DNA of 64,000 nt from Sipunculus nudus. Taxonomy: Eukaryota > Annelida > Sipuncula > Golfingiida > Sipunculidae. Shown in pieces: positions 35,221 through 46,678 of this stretch; position 1 is the stretch's first letter, and each line of letters opens with the position of its first letter. Location of the stretch: contig CM049311.1 of the NCBI GenBank assembly GCA_026874595.1, forward strand, positions 41,169,676 to 41,233,675, in the 5' to 3' direction. The notes beneath the pieces are model-generated. The model saw nothing but the letters and a program-made list of their open reading frames with translations, searched no databases and had not been told where the DNA came from. The position numbers were made by a program, and so were the translations under genes.

Positions 35221-36290
35221 GATGGTTTACAAAGTAAGTTTTTATTGTGACCTATGACCTTTGCCCTTCGCCACATATCAAATGTATTCTTTCTAGAGTG
35301 ATGGGTAACTATACTAACCATTTAAAACTGGAGTAATCACTTGGCAACCAATGTGTGAATAACTTTGACCTGCAACCTTTAACCTCCTGACCAGCTGACC
35401 TTAAAATCAATAAGTTATTTCTTCATGCAAAAAGACCCATAAAAAAGTTTGAATCAAATTGAGCGATGCACAGATGAGGCATATGTGAAAGACTGAAGGT
35501 ATGGGATGAACAGTTTAGCTTGAAATATGTTCACGAGCATTTGGAACAATTTAGTATTGTGACCTTGACCTCTGACCTTTTGAACTCAACATCAATAGGG
35601 TTCTTCCCCTATTGGTAGGTAAGCCATATATGACAGATGGAAGGTAAAGGTTGAAATTTTTTCCTTAAAAAACTCAACGCATGAAGTGGGTGCTGTGAAC
35701 TTGACCTATGACCTCAAAACCAACAGGTCTTTTCCCCTGTTGGAAGAGAAGCGATATGTCAATGCTGGAAGGTTTGGATTGAAAAGTCTAGCTTGAAATG
35801 TGTCCACAACCTTTTAAAAGAAGTGGATCCTGTGACCTTGACCTTGTGGTCTCAGAATCTATAGGATTTTTCTCCCACTTGGTAGGTGAGCCATATGTGA
35901 AAGATCAAAGGTAATGGGATGAAAGGGTTGGCTTAAAATGCATCCACAAGCTTTTCAAAGAAGTGGGTCCTGGGACCTAAACCTTTAACCTTGTGACCTT
36001 AAAATGATTATGGTTCTTCCCCTGTTGGTAGGTGAGCCGTATGATAAAGATGGAAGGTTTGGGATTGAACTTCTGACTACAAGAATTAATTCTGGGGGGG
36101 GGGGGGGGTGCACACACCCGTAACATGGAGAATATAGGTCGCAGTGACCTAATTTCAGGTTTGCAAGGAGATCTTTTTAAAACCTCAATGACTGCCTACG
36201 GTTCATGAAGATAGCCCTTACGGTTACGATGGCCGGACGGACAGACGGAAGGACGACGGACAAAGACCCATCGCTATAGACACAGCCGAA
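35220..36290. repeat. Degenerate ~140-bp repeat rich in TGACCT half-sites
   Basis: The phrase TTCTTCCCCTGTTGGTAGGT followed by GAGCCATATG recurs near 35602, 35729, 35867 and 36013. Each unit ends in a TGACCT-rich patch such as TGACCTTGACCTCTGACCT. The block ends in GGACGGACAGACGGA and CCATCGCTATAG. The same tail (CGGACGGCCGG...CCATCGCTATAG) is at 63945-63980, so this is an interspersed family. Confidence 0.65.
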
Positions 36291-37140
36291 CGTGACGTCA
36301 CAGAAACTAGGTCACTGACCACGTGGTGCCCTAATGATATATAAATATTTGAAATTCTTGGAATATCCTATGTTATATGAGATATATATAAATGAACAGT
36401 GTCTCAGATTTTGCTATGAAGATTTTAATCTTTAAATAATTTATTTTATATTTTTTAAACGCGATCAAATATCTCAAATTTGACATGGGGTAAGTATGTA
36501 AAAATAGTATCACATGGAAGTACATACATACATCTCCAGGCATTTTTTTAAAATATATTTATAGTTTTTTTCTTATTGAATTTTCAATTTAAAAAAATAT
36601 GATACAATCAATGCATCCTTATTTAAATTGGTGTATAACTGCTAAACTAAACAGATATCGAAAAAAGAAAACAACTCCTTTTAGATTACATGTCAACATA
36701 CCTTAATGCAAAATTTGAAAACTCTACATTTGGCAGTTTTGAGAAATATCGCGCCGAAGACTGTGCAGTCAGTTGAACTGCTGTTTGAGAAAATGCCCAA
36801 AAACTTTTTGGGAAGGGTAATTCCGTATTCAATAGGAAACAAGAATATCAGCGCAAGTGACAGTCGTATACTTTCATTATATATTCTGATCTGAATTGGT
36901 TTCGATAAACAAAATTGAAAATTAAATAGTTTGTCATGGTGAAAAAGACGAAATGTTAACACGAAATGACAAGGACTGTCAAACAAAAGTAGCCGGAGCT
37001 TACTGCTGTGAGGGGCAAATCATCGGTAATTTGGTCTTTGGCCACCGAGCCGGGACAAGCGTCAGGTGTGAAGTGACTGATTAGCAACGATAACTCTGTT
37101 CCCTCTTAGCAAACATTCGTATTGCCATACACCCTAATCC
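36291..37140. other. Intergenic DNA without recognised feature
   Basis: AT-rich. Overlapping frames on both strands near 36700-36980 have no recognisable motif. Confidence 0.5.
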
Positions 37141-37146
37141 AATGAA

Positions 37147-39216
37147 CAGCTCACATCCCCCCCCCCCCCCCCCCACAATCAAACAGCTCACATCCCCCAG
37201 TCACAATCATACAGCTCACATCCCCCACTCACAATCATACAGCTCACTTCCCCAACTCACAATCATACGGCTCACACCCCTACTCACAATCATACAGCTC
37301 AAATCCCCCACTCACAATCATACAGCTCACATCCCCCATCCACAATCATACAGCTCACATCATCCACTCACAATCATATGGCTAACACCCCCAACTCACG
37401 ATCATACAGCTCACACACCCCACTTACAATCACACAGCTCACACCCCCCACTGACAATCATACAGCTCACATCCCCAACTCACAATCATACGGCTCACAC
37501 CCCCCACTCACAATCATACAGCTCACACACCCCACTCACAATCATACAACTCACATCACCCACTCACAATCATACAGCTCACACACCTCACTCACATTCA
37601 TACAGCTCACCTCCCCCACTCACAATCATCTAGCTCACATCCCCCACTGACAATCATACAGCTCACATCCCCCACTGACGATCATACGGCTCACACCCCC
37701 CCCCCCCTTTCCCCACTCACAATCATACAGCTCACATCCCCCACTGACAATCATACAGCTCACATCCCCCACTCACAATCATACGGCTCACACCCCCCAC
37801 TCACAATCATACAGCTCACACCCCCCCACTCACAATCATACAACTCACATCCCCCACTCACAATCATACAACTCACACACCCCACTCACATTCATATAGC
37901 TCACCTCCCCAACTCACAATCATACAGCTCACACCCCCCACTCACAATTATACAGCTCACATCCCCTACTCACAATTATACAGCTCACATCCCCCACTCA
38001 CAATCATACGGCTCACACCCCCCATTCACAATCATACAGCTCACACCCCCCACTCACAATCATACAACTCACACACCCCACTCACATTCATACAGCTCAC
38101 CTCCCCCACTCACAATCATACAGCTCACACACCCCACTCACAATTATACAGCTCACATCCCCTACTCACAATCACACAGCTCACATCCCCCACTCACAAT
38201 CATACGGCTCACACCCCCCACTCACAATCATACAGCTCACATCCCCCACTCACAATCATACGGCTCACCCCCCCCCCCCCCCCACCCCCACTCACAATCA
38301 TACAGCTCATATCCCCCACTCAGAATCATACAGCTCCCATACGGCTCACACCCCCCACTAACAATCATACAGCTCACATTCCCCACTCACAATCATAGAG
38401 CTCACACCCCCACTCGCAATCATACAGCTCACATCCCCCACTCACAATCATACAGCTCACATCCCCCACTCACAATCATACGGCTCACATCCCCCACTCA
38501 CAATCATACGGCTCACACCCCCCACTAACAATCATACAGCTCACATCCCCCACTGACAATCATACAGCTCACATCCCCCACTCACAATCATACAGCTCCC
38601 ATCCCCCACTCACAATCATACGGCTCACACCCCCCACTCACAATTATACAACTCACAGCCCCCACTCACAATCATACAGGTCACAACCCCCACTCACAAT
38701 CATACAACTCACAGCCCCCACTCACAATCATACAGCTCACACCCCCCACTCACAATCATACAACTCACACAGCCCACTCACATTCATACAGCTCACCTCC
38801 CCCACTCACAATCATACAGCTCACACCCCCCACTCACAATTATACAGCTCACATCCCCTACTCACAATCATACAGCTCACACCCCCCACTCACAATCATA
38901 CAACTCACACACCCCACTCACATTCATACAGCTCACCTCCCCCACTCACAATCATACAGCTCACACACCCCACTCACAATTATACAGCTCACATCCCCTA
39001 CTCACAATCATACAGCTCACATCCCCCACTCACAATCATACGGCTCACACCCCCACTAACAATCATACAGCTCACATTCCCCACTCACAATCATACAGCT
39101 CACACCCCCACTCGCAATCATACAGCTCACACCCCCCACTCACAATCATACAGCTCACACCCTCCCCCCCCCCCCACCTTCCCCCCCCCCCCCCCCACCC
39201 CCACTCACAATCATAC
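37147..39216. repeat. 28-bp minisatellite array, about 2.07 kb
   Basis: Unit CACAATCATACAGCTCACAT plus CCCCCACT, about 74 copies with small length changes and several C-run expansions (37159, 37697, 38270, 39165-39196). Frames through it are open only because the unit lacks stops. Confidence 0.97.
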
Positions 39217-40484
39217 GGCAACACTGTAGACACGAAATAACTAGCAGCAACACAATCTATACCGATATCATCCCAGAATGATGAAACCCAGATTACCGAA
39301 TATAAAATATTTAGCATAAAAAAGATGAGATATGCAATTTGAATATATTCACAGGCTTGTTTTAAATATATATTCATTTCATGGCGTAGCCCAATACTAC
39401 AAACCTATAAAACAATCCATTGCTCGACACTCGCCGCTTCTTATTTATTTAATTAATACGCAGTTGGTTTTTTTCCTAGACAATGGTTTACCTGCTTTGA
39501 CTTTAATTTGATTTTTTTCAAATTTTGCACACGTATCGTCGGTGTCCTCTTCTAGGACAAGTTTGTTTTCTTTTTCAGGATTATTTCCCATTAAGCTGTA
39601 TATTTAATATTTTTTTAATTCCCAATTAGGTGCCCGTATTTCTTTTGTGCTTCAATTAAGGTCCTCCGCGCATTACACGCTTTTTCAGGCGGAATCTTTG
39701 GGAGTTCATGTATTTCGAGCTCACTTGCTTGTTAAGACGTCCTGCCGGAGCTGGGCAAAATGCGGTCAAGCAGATCACCTGTAATCCCCTTTGACCCCAA
39801 TTTCCATTATGGATATAGCTTGCCCGAAGCGCCTCCTGGTACGTTTACACTACCATAAACACTGAACCGCGTCGTACAGGGCCACGTCTATGAGGGCACT
39901 CTAAGCAAGAGCAATGAAGCGCGTCTTATTCAGATACGTCTTTGCGGATGCTCTTGAAGAGCATGCGTAGTATCGATCTGCGGCCCACATGAACGGAATC
40001 GTTTACGCATAACGCATGTGTCTGTTACCATGCCTAAGACTACTTTCAACTGACTACACTGAATAAACATCGTGTTGCATGATGTCGTCTACGCTTCAAT
40101 TTATACCAAGTATCTTTCATAAACTTTTACTCTGCTGGATGCATATAATTTCACGGTAGAATATTTCTACGATATTTTCCAAGCAATGATGCTGTCGGAC
40201 CTATGTTGATCATCGGAAAAAAGGTCTCACTTGAAATTTCCTACACCCTGTAGATGCCTCACGTCTCTTTCCAAAACTAATTTTATTGTGTGGTTACTGG
40301 AATAGAATAATTTGCCATTCTTTGTTGATATTAGGGGGAGGGGGTTTCTTATAGAATTCTAGCATAAGTAATCTTTATATCATGTAAGTGAAACACACGC
40401 CAAAAGTTCCTGCGAAAATAGTTGTTCAGAGTTTAGGTTGACTGTTGCACTTGATTCAATCGGACTGCAAGATTACAGCAAGTA
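39217..40484. other. Intergenic DNA without recognised feature
   Basis: Unique-looking sequence. No gene, RNA or repeat was recognised. Confidence 0.5.
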
Positions 40485-40720
40485 TGTGACTTTATTAGCA
40501 GTGGATCCCTGGACGGTCAATTTTGTGACTTTATTAGCAGTGGATTCCAGGACGGTAAATTTTGTCACTTTATTAGCAGTGGATTCCTGGACGGTAAATT
40601 TTGTCACTTTATTGGCAGTGGATTCCTGGACGGTAAATTTTGTCACTTTATTAACAGTGGATTCCTGGACGGTAAATTTTGTCACTTTATTAGCAGTATA
40701 TTCCTTGACGGTCAAGAGCT
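40485..40720. repeat. 39-bp tandem repeat, about 6 copies
   Basis: GTGACTTTATTAGCAGTGGA plus TTCCTGGACGGTAAATTTT repeats with exact 39-bp spacing. Because 39 is a multiple of three, the same frame stays open on both strands (plus-strand unit TVNFVTLLAVDSW). No start context or domain suggests a real protein. Confidence 0.92.
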
Positions 40721-41036
40721 TTAATATTCCTTAGTTATAAGAAAGACTTTTAGCGAGTCATGGTGTGGCTGCATGCGGTTTGTAACCGGGCCAGGTAGTG
40801 ATGCTGGGAGCAGAAAATATCCCATTTAACACATTTGTGTTTATCTGTTTCATCGGAGTGTTTATTTTCTAATCATACACCTGTCTGTTAAGTATGTACA
40901 TATACAAAATTATTGTTTTAAATAAATAAATAACGAACTAACCAGGCCTCAGTGACCTCCGAACATGTAGTATAGTATTCACCCTCATTTCGAAACTTAA
41001 CAACCAGACGAGGACCCAGGAATATCTGTTGACGCA

Positions 41037-41850
41037 AAACAAGGACAGCATGTAAATGGACAGATATACTGATTTAGAAGGTAATATCAGCACGTTAATG
41101 GACATATGTACGGATTTACAAGGTAATGACAGCATATTAATGGACGTATGTACGGATTAATAAGGTAATGACATTATGTTAACGGACGTATGTACGGATT
41201 AAGAAGGTAATGACAGCATGTTAATAGACAGATATACGGATCTATATGGTAAAGGCAGCATGTTAATGGACAGATATACGGATCTAGAAGGTAATGGCAG
41301 CATGGTACCGGATAGATATACGGATCTAGAAGGTAATGGCAGCATGTTAACGGACAGATGTACAATTTAGATGGTAAAGACATTATGTTAATGGACAGAT
41401 GTGCGGATGTAGAAGGTAATATCAGCACGTTAATGGACATATGTACGGATTTACAAGGTAATGACAGCATGTTAATGGACGTATGTACGGATTAATAAGG
41501 AAATGACATTATGTTAACGGACATATGTACGTATTTAGAAGGTAATGACAGCATGTTAACGGACAGGTGTACGATTTAGATGGTAATGACATTATGTTAA
41601 CGGACAGATTTACGGATTTAGAAGGTAATACCAGCATGTTTACGGACAGATGGATGATTAAGATTGTAATGACATTATTTAACGGACAGATGTATGGATT
41701 TAGAAGGTAATACTAGCATGTTAACGGACATGTGTACGGACTTACAAGGTAATGATTGACAGCTTGTTATGGACGAATGTACGGATTTAGAAAGTAATGA
41801 CAGCACGTTAATGGACAGATGTACGGATTTAAAAGGTAATGACAGCATGT
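41037..41850. repeat. 42-bp satellite array, block 1
   Basis: Unit of the type ACAGATGTACGGATTTAGAA plus GGTAATGACAGCATGTTAATGG, roughly 20 diverged copies. The right edge abuts a retrotransposon reading frame at about 41850. The same satellite in the same orientation is at 55590-57150. Confidence 0.93.
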
Positions 41851-44200
41851 TTTTGGCTATTGGTCTGTACAATTAGATGAACCCTCACAATTATTTAAAA
41901 CTTTCAATAGCCCTCTGGGGCAAATGTGTTTCACCAGGATGCCATTCGGTTTATGCATGTCTCAGGACGTATTTCAATACCGTATGGACCAGGTTCTAGA
42001 GCGTGTGGGTGATGGTGTCAATGGCATAGCGGATGAAATTGCTATCTATGCCCCAGACGAGTAGTCACACGACACAATTTTGCACAAACTCATGTCAGTT
42101 ACACATGAGGAAGGGCTCGTCTTCAGCTTAGCAAAATGTCTGATCAAATGTCCAGAGTTGTCTTTTCTCGGAATGGTATATGATTGCAACTTAGTGCATC
42201 CGGATCCAGAAAAAAAATGTAGACATAGCAGAACTCCCAGCCCCAAATAACAACAGTAAAGTCCAGCACATCCTAGGTTTAGCGACATATGTGGGACTTT
42301 TATCCCGAACTTATCAGCACATACAGCACCTCTCAGAGAGTTGATCAGGAAGGTCTCTGAATGGGCTTGGAATGCAAGCCACCAGAAAGTTTTTGACGAA
42401 ATCAAACGCATGATATGTGAGGGTACAACATTGGCCTATTTCAGCCCAAACTCAGAAACTACCATTCAGGTTGACGCTTTGACTACCGGCCTTGGAGCAG
42501 CTCTCGAACATCAGGATAGACCTGGTGCGTTTGCTTCAAAAAGCCTCCAAAGTGCTGAACAACGATATGCAAACATCGCGAGGGCAGCGCTTGCCGTTGT
42601 ATTCGGTGTTCAGAAATTCCACAACTTCGTGTATGGCAAGCACTTCACCGTTGAAACGGACCATAAACCCCTCGAAATGATACACTTATAGAACCTGAAC
42701 GCTGCCTCACCCAGGTTGCAGAGGCTACTTGTACAGTTATAGAGCTACGATTTTTCCATCACGTACCGCCTTGGACCAGAAATGATCATCGCAGATAGTA
42801 TATCGATATTACCGAGCATAAACTGTGGAGAGATCATACTAGACAAACAGGTAGCGCACCTTCAGTTCTCACCCTTGAACAGATCCGGGGAAAAAAACGT
42901 TAAGGACAAAACCAGTCAGATTTGTGCGCTGTTGTTCTCCGCGAATGGCCAGAAAGATTCAGACACACGTCGAAGCATTTACGTTTCTTTTGGTCATACC
43001 GCTATGAAATATCAGTTGTTGATGGTATCCTGATTAAAGGTGAAAGAATCGAGTTATGGGATCTGACATTCTTTCACAGTTACATGCTTCGCACCTTGGT
43101 GTCCGTAAAACCCAGTTGTTGGCCAAGAACCACGTACACCGGACTGTAATCAAACAGGTTATAGGGGACATGATAAAATCATGTTCCGTGTGTCAAAAGT
43201 ACGCCAAGTCACAAAATTGGAACCACTTTTGCGACATGATATACAGATAGGGCCGTGGGTAAAACTTGGTGCTGACTTGTTCCATTATGACAACACTGAG
43301 TATATGCTGGCAGACTACTTCACGAAATTCCTATTGTTCGACGTATGAGAGCTATGCCGACTAGTGGACAAGTTGTAAATGCCCTGAAAAAAATATTCAG
43401 TGACAATGGTCCACAAATTGACAGTCATCAGTTCAAGAAGTTTGCCAGTAAGTTGTGCTTCGCGCACACCACTTCATCGCCTCATTATCCAAGAAGTAAT
43501 GGATTTATCGAGAGACAAGTGCAGACGGTAAAAACACATTAAAGAAAGCTACAGAATCTAGGCAGGACCTAGATCTACGTAAAACTCCAATAGACACCGA
43601 CATTCCTTCACCAGGAGAAATGTTATACGGCAGGGAACTACGAGGCATCAACATGCATCGCCAATCAGAGATGACATCGTACATAAACTTTCTCAACGTC
43701 AGAGTATACGCAAAAGCAGTATCACGGCCGAGGAGTACAGAATCTCCAGCCACTCCTTCGAGGACAGAAGGTTCCAGTTAGTGATCAACAAACTGGAACG
43801 TGGACTCCCGCTACTCCGTTAATTAACATTGGGACCAAACATGAGACGCGTGAGATTCGCAGATCCTGAAACCACTTACAATGACGATTACTCAGTTCAG
43901 ACGCAACCTAGAAACACAAATACTAACAGTGATCGTGATCAGTAGGTTACTCTTTATGGTCGACATATGAAACGACCACAAAGACCCATTGAAACCTGAA
44001 TCATTTTATTTTTTAATATTTCCGACACCTTTGATGTATCACATGAGTGCATTAGTTCAATCATTCATAACTTTTACTGAAGTATTCGGACATCCATAAT
44101 TTTACATAACCATGTATGCTACCAAGAGAGTTATTCAGGAATAATAACATTTGGTTATCATTTGCTTTTTGACACATACATTTTTTTACATAAAGGGGGA
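41851..44200 (+). pseudogene. Ty3/Gypsy-type pol remnant
   Basis: Collinear remains of a Gypsy polyprotein. Reverse transcriptase starts at its GYWSVQLD motif and continues through FTRMPFGLCMSQDVFQ. The box normally holding two aspartates reads IADE. Then come RNase H (VDALTTGLGAAL, TDHKPLE at 42341-42690), the integrase zinc region (HASHLGV and CSVCQKY, 43080-43200) and part of the integrase core (SDNGPQ, PHYPRSNGFIERQ at 43400-43530). Stops and frameshifts near 42063, 42230, 42690, 43250 and 43345 break it, so it is inactive. Gag, protease and the first part of RT are absent, replaced by the satellite. A purine tract AAAGGGGGA ends at 44200. Confidence 0.88.
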
Positions 44201-44340
44201 TGTAACGGTACTATATTGTACAGCGTAAGTGTACACAGAATAAAGTTGTTGTTCGGCTCTAGACATTGAGTTGAGTGAACGTGCGGACCGCTCCGAGAGT
44301 AGTTAGAGCATGTACACAGCTGTTAGAGCAACCACCAAGC
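44201..44340 (+). mobile_element. Start of a 3' LTR of the Gypsy remnant
   Basis: TGTAACGG follows directly on the polypurine tract AAAGGGGGA, the standard layout. AATAAA is at 44239. The LTR end is not resolved and may extend into the inverted repeat arm. Confidence 0.6.
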
Positions 44341-45107
44341 ATTATAGTCCATGAGCCAGAACAGTCTTGACTACCAAATTGGGGGACTAAATGCCATTAT
44401 GTTTTTTAGTTACTACGGTATCTGAACTGTATTAAAACATGTGATGGACGTGAAGCATGCCCAGCTAAATGTCTTTTTGGCGGCCATCTAAAAATTATGT
44501 GCATTTTTAAATACAATTAATATTCGTTAATTATTTGGTCCGTGATCGGTCTGGTCCACATTATGTTTACCAAGAGCTGTTAAAATGACGAAACATAACT
44601 TTCTACATATACCAAAACAAATTTTTATGAATATTATGAGGTAAATATTAAAATTTTGATCAATTTTGTATTCAAAATAAAAAAAAAACCGCCATTTTTC
44701 TTTTGAGTATGAATGTATTTTGCAAAATAAACATTTACTTCAAATGTTTTGAATGCCTAACATATCTGTATGCAAAATAACACTGATATGGCATATTTTC
44801 AGCGAAATTACTAGTTTCAGGTTTTTGAAGTGATACTGGGTGGTAACAAGATTAAAATCACCTAATATCGCCCATCAGCAATAAAGTTATTGTAGTTTGA
44901 ATTAATCATTACAGATGTCAAGAGGTGAGCTTTTATCATCTTCTATTATTAAAATATTGAAAAATCTTTAAGTATATCCTCCAATTATACGAGAATCAGG
45001 AGTTAATTTAGAAAATCTCAAGGCCTACAGTCGTAATGCAAACCTGTGCAATGGTATATACATCAGGCATAATGCTTTCATGATAACATGCTTGACCATT
45101 ATAGGGA
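44341..45107. repeat. Left arm of a long inverted repeat
   Basis: From ATAGTCCATGAGCCAGA to CTTGACCATTATA, similar with scattered changes to the reverse complement of 54801-55579. Shared landmarks are GGGGGACTAAATGC, TTTTTGGCGGCCATCT and TCACCTAATATCGCCC. Confidence 0.8.
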
Positions 45108-45465
45108 AGGGATTGATTCATTTTCAGTATATTTATATTTATTATAATATAGTTTTCAGTTAGTTTGATGTATAAATAGTATAAAATCACTTGAAGGACG
45201 TTTCAAATTCAAGGCCCAATGTATTTTTGTGCCTGTTATACACTATGGCAGTTTTGTTTTTCCTGTTCTTTAGCAAAATGGATATTTGGATTTAGAAACG
45301 ATTTTGTCTGAAATAAAAGTGAACTGATATAGCAAATGTTTTGTATATTGTTACACCTGTTCAGCCCATATCCTGGTCAACATTTAAGCTTTAATATAAT
45401 AATGTTATTGGATATAAGAAAAAGCCATAGATAATTTTGAAATATAAGAACATTGCTACTTTATG

Positions 45466-45473
<8 letters not shown>

Positions 45474-45506
<33 letters not shown>
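45474..45506. repeat. (CT)n microsatellite
   Basis: About 16 CT units. Confidence 0.95.
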
Positions 45507-45511
<5 letters not shown>

Positions 45512-45990
45512 ATATTATATTTATTTTATTTTACTACTTTTTTATACTGCCCCCTTTGGATTTCTTTGAAACGACCCCTCCTGCTGCAAACAATAGAAAC
45601 TCCCCTCATAGTCCAGTAAAACAGGGTTTCATTTTGGAACAAATTTTGACAAATTATTTTGCTACCATGCATTTCTCTAAGGTACCCAGGACGATATAAA
45701 AAAGTCAAAAGGAATCCTAGGAATGGAAAATATAGATAATTTCATTTACCATAATGCCATAAAAAAGCCACATTTAAATTTTCATGGACACACGTATTAT
45801 AACAAAGAATGCTTCATACCTTTTGAACAAAAGCTAGTTCATTCACTGGAAAAGGCAAGGGATGTGAACACTTTACCGCCAAACATTTAGATATATAAAA
45901 AGATTTCAACTTTTTAAACCCAGTTTTTTTATATTATATTAATTTACTATTAGTCTTTCCCCTATATATAACAGGACAACAGTGAACCTC

Positions 45991-46302
45991 ATGAAAGGAA
46001 AATCTCGACTGCAAATGTCTGGCGACAGAGCGAAGGGTCTCTTTGTCAATGAGGATTTGACAAAATCGCGAATGGCTATGCTCAAATGTGCATTGACCGC
46101 AAAACGCGAGACCCTTATTCAGGACTGTTGGACCACAGATGGCGTAATATTTGTGAGGGACCGAGGAACGAAGGTCCTCAGGTTCATAAGCGAAACCAAG
46201 TTCAAAGCCTGGCACGAACACTTGAAAAGTAATCCCCCGAGACAATATTCAGAAGTTATAAACAGTAACCCACAGTTAACATCCACACCAATAAGAACAT
46301 GA
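45991..46302 (+). pseudogene. LINE ORF1, C-terminal part only
   Basis: Encodes VNEDLTKSRMAMLKCALTAK, then WTTDGVIFVRD and KVLRF. The pattern (hydrophilic stretch, Leu-Thr-Lys-x-Arg, then W-T-x-D-G-x-I-x-V-R) is what I know from the C-terminal end of ORF1 proteins in Tx1/L1-like elements of aquatic animals. The start is lost through 5' truncation at the target duplication. Confidence 0.65.
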
Positions 46303-46678
46303 CCGTTCGTTATTTGTTTATGATTATGAAAGTATACTTAAGAAACGTTTTTTTTTTTTTTTTTTTAATTTTAAAGAAATAAATTTACAGTGTCTACTAG
46401 TATAAATTTTGTTTACATACCAAGTACTTGAGCAAGTTGGTTTTTGATCTGGTATAATTATCCTTTGACTAATTAATATTCTTCATTATAAGCAGATATG
46501 TGTACACTGGAAAACTGCAGAATGTATAAAGAATACGTATATATGTTGAATGCTGCAAAAAAAATGGGTGATACGTATAAGTTGTATACTATAACATTAG
46601 GAGCCGATCTTCCTTGTTATTAAAAAATTCTAATCCGTCTCCAATTATATACTTTTAATTCTCGGCAATGTTTATTTT

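Noticed and set aside
37142-37650. Frames of 163 and 90 codons in the 28-bp array
   Set aside because: They exist only because the repeat unit lacks stops; composition is pure satellite.
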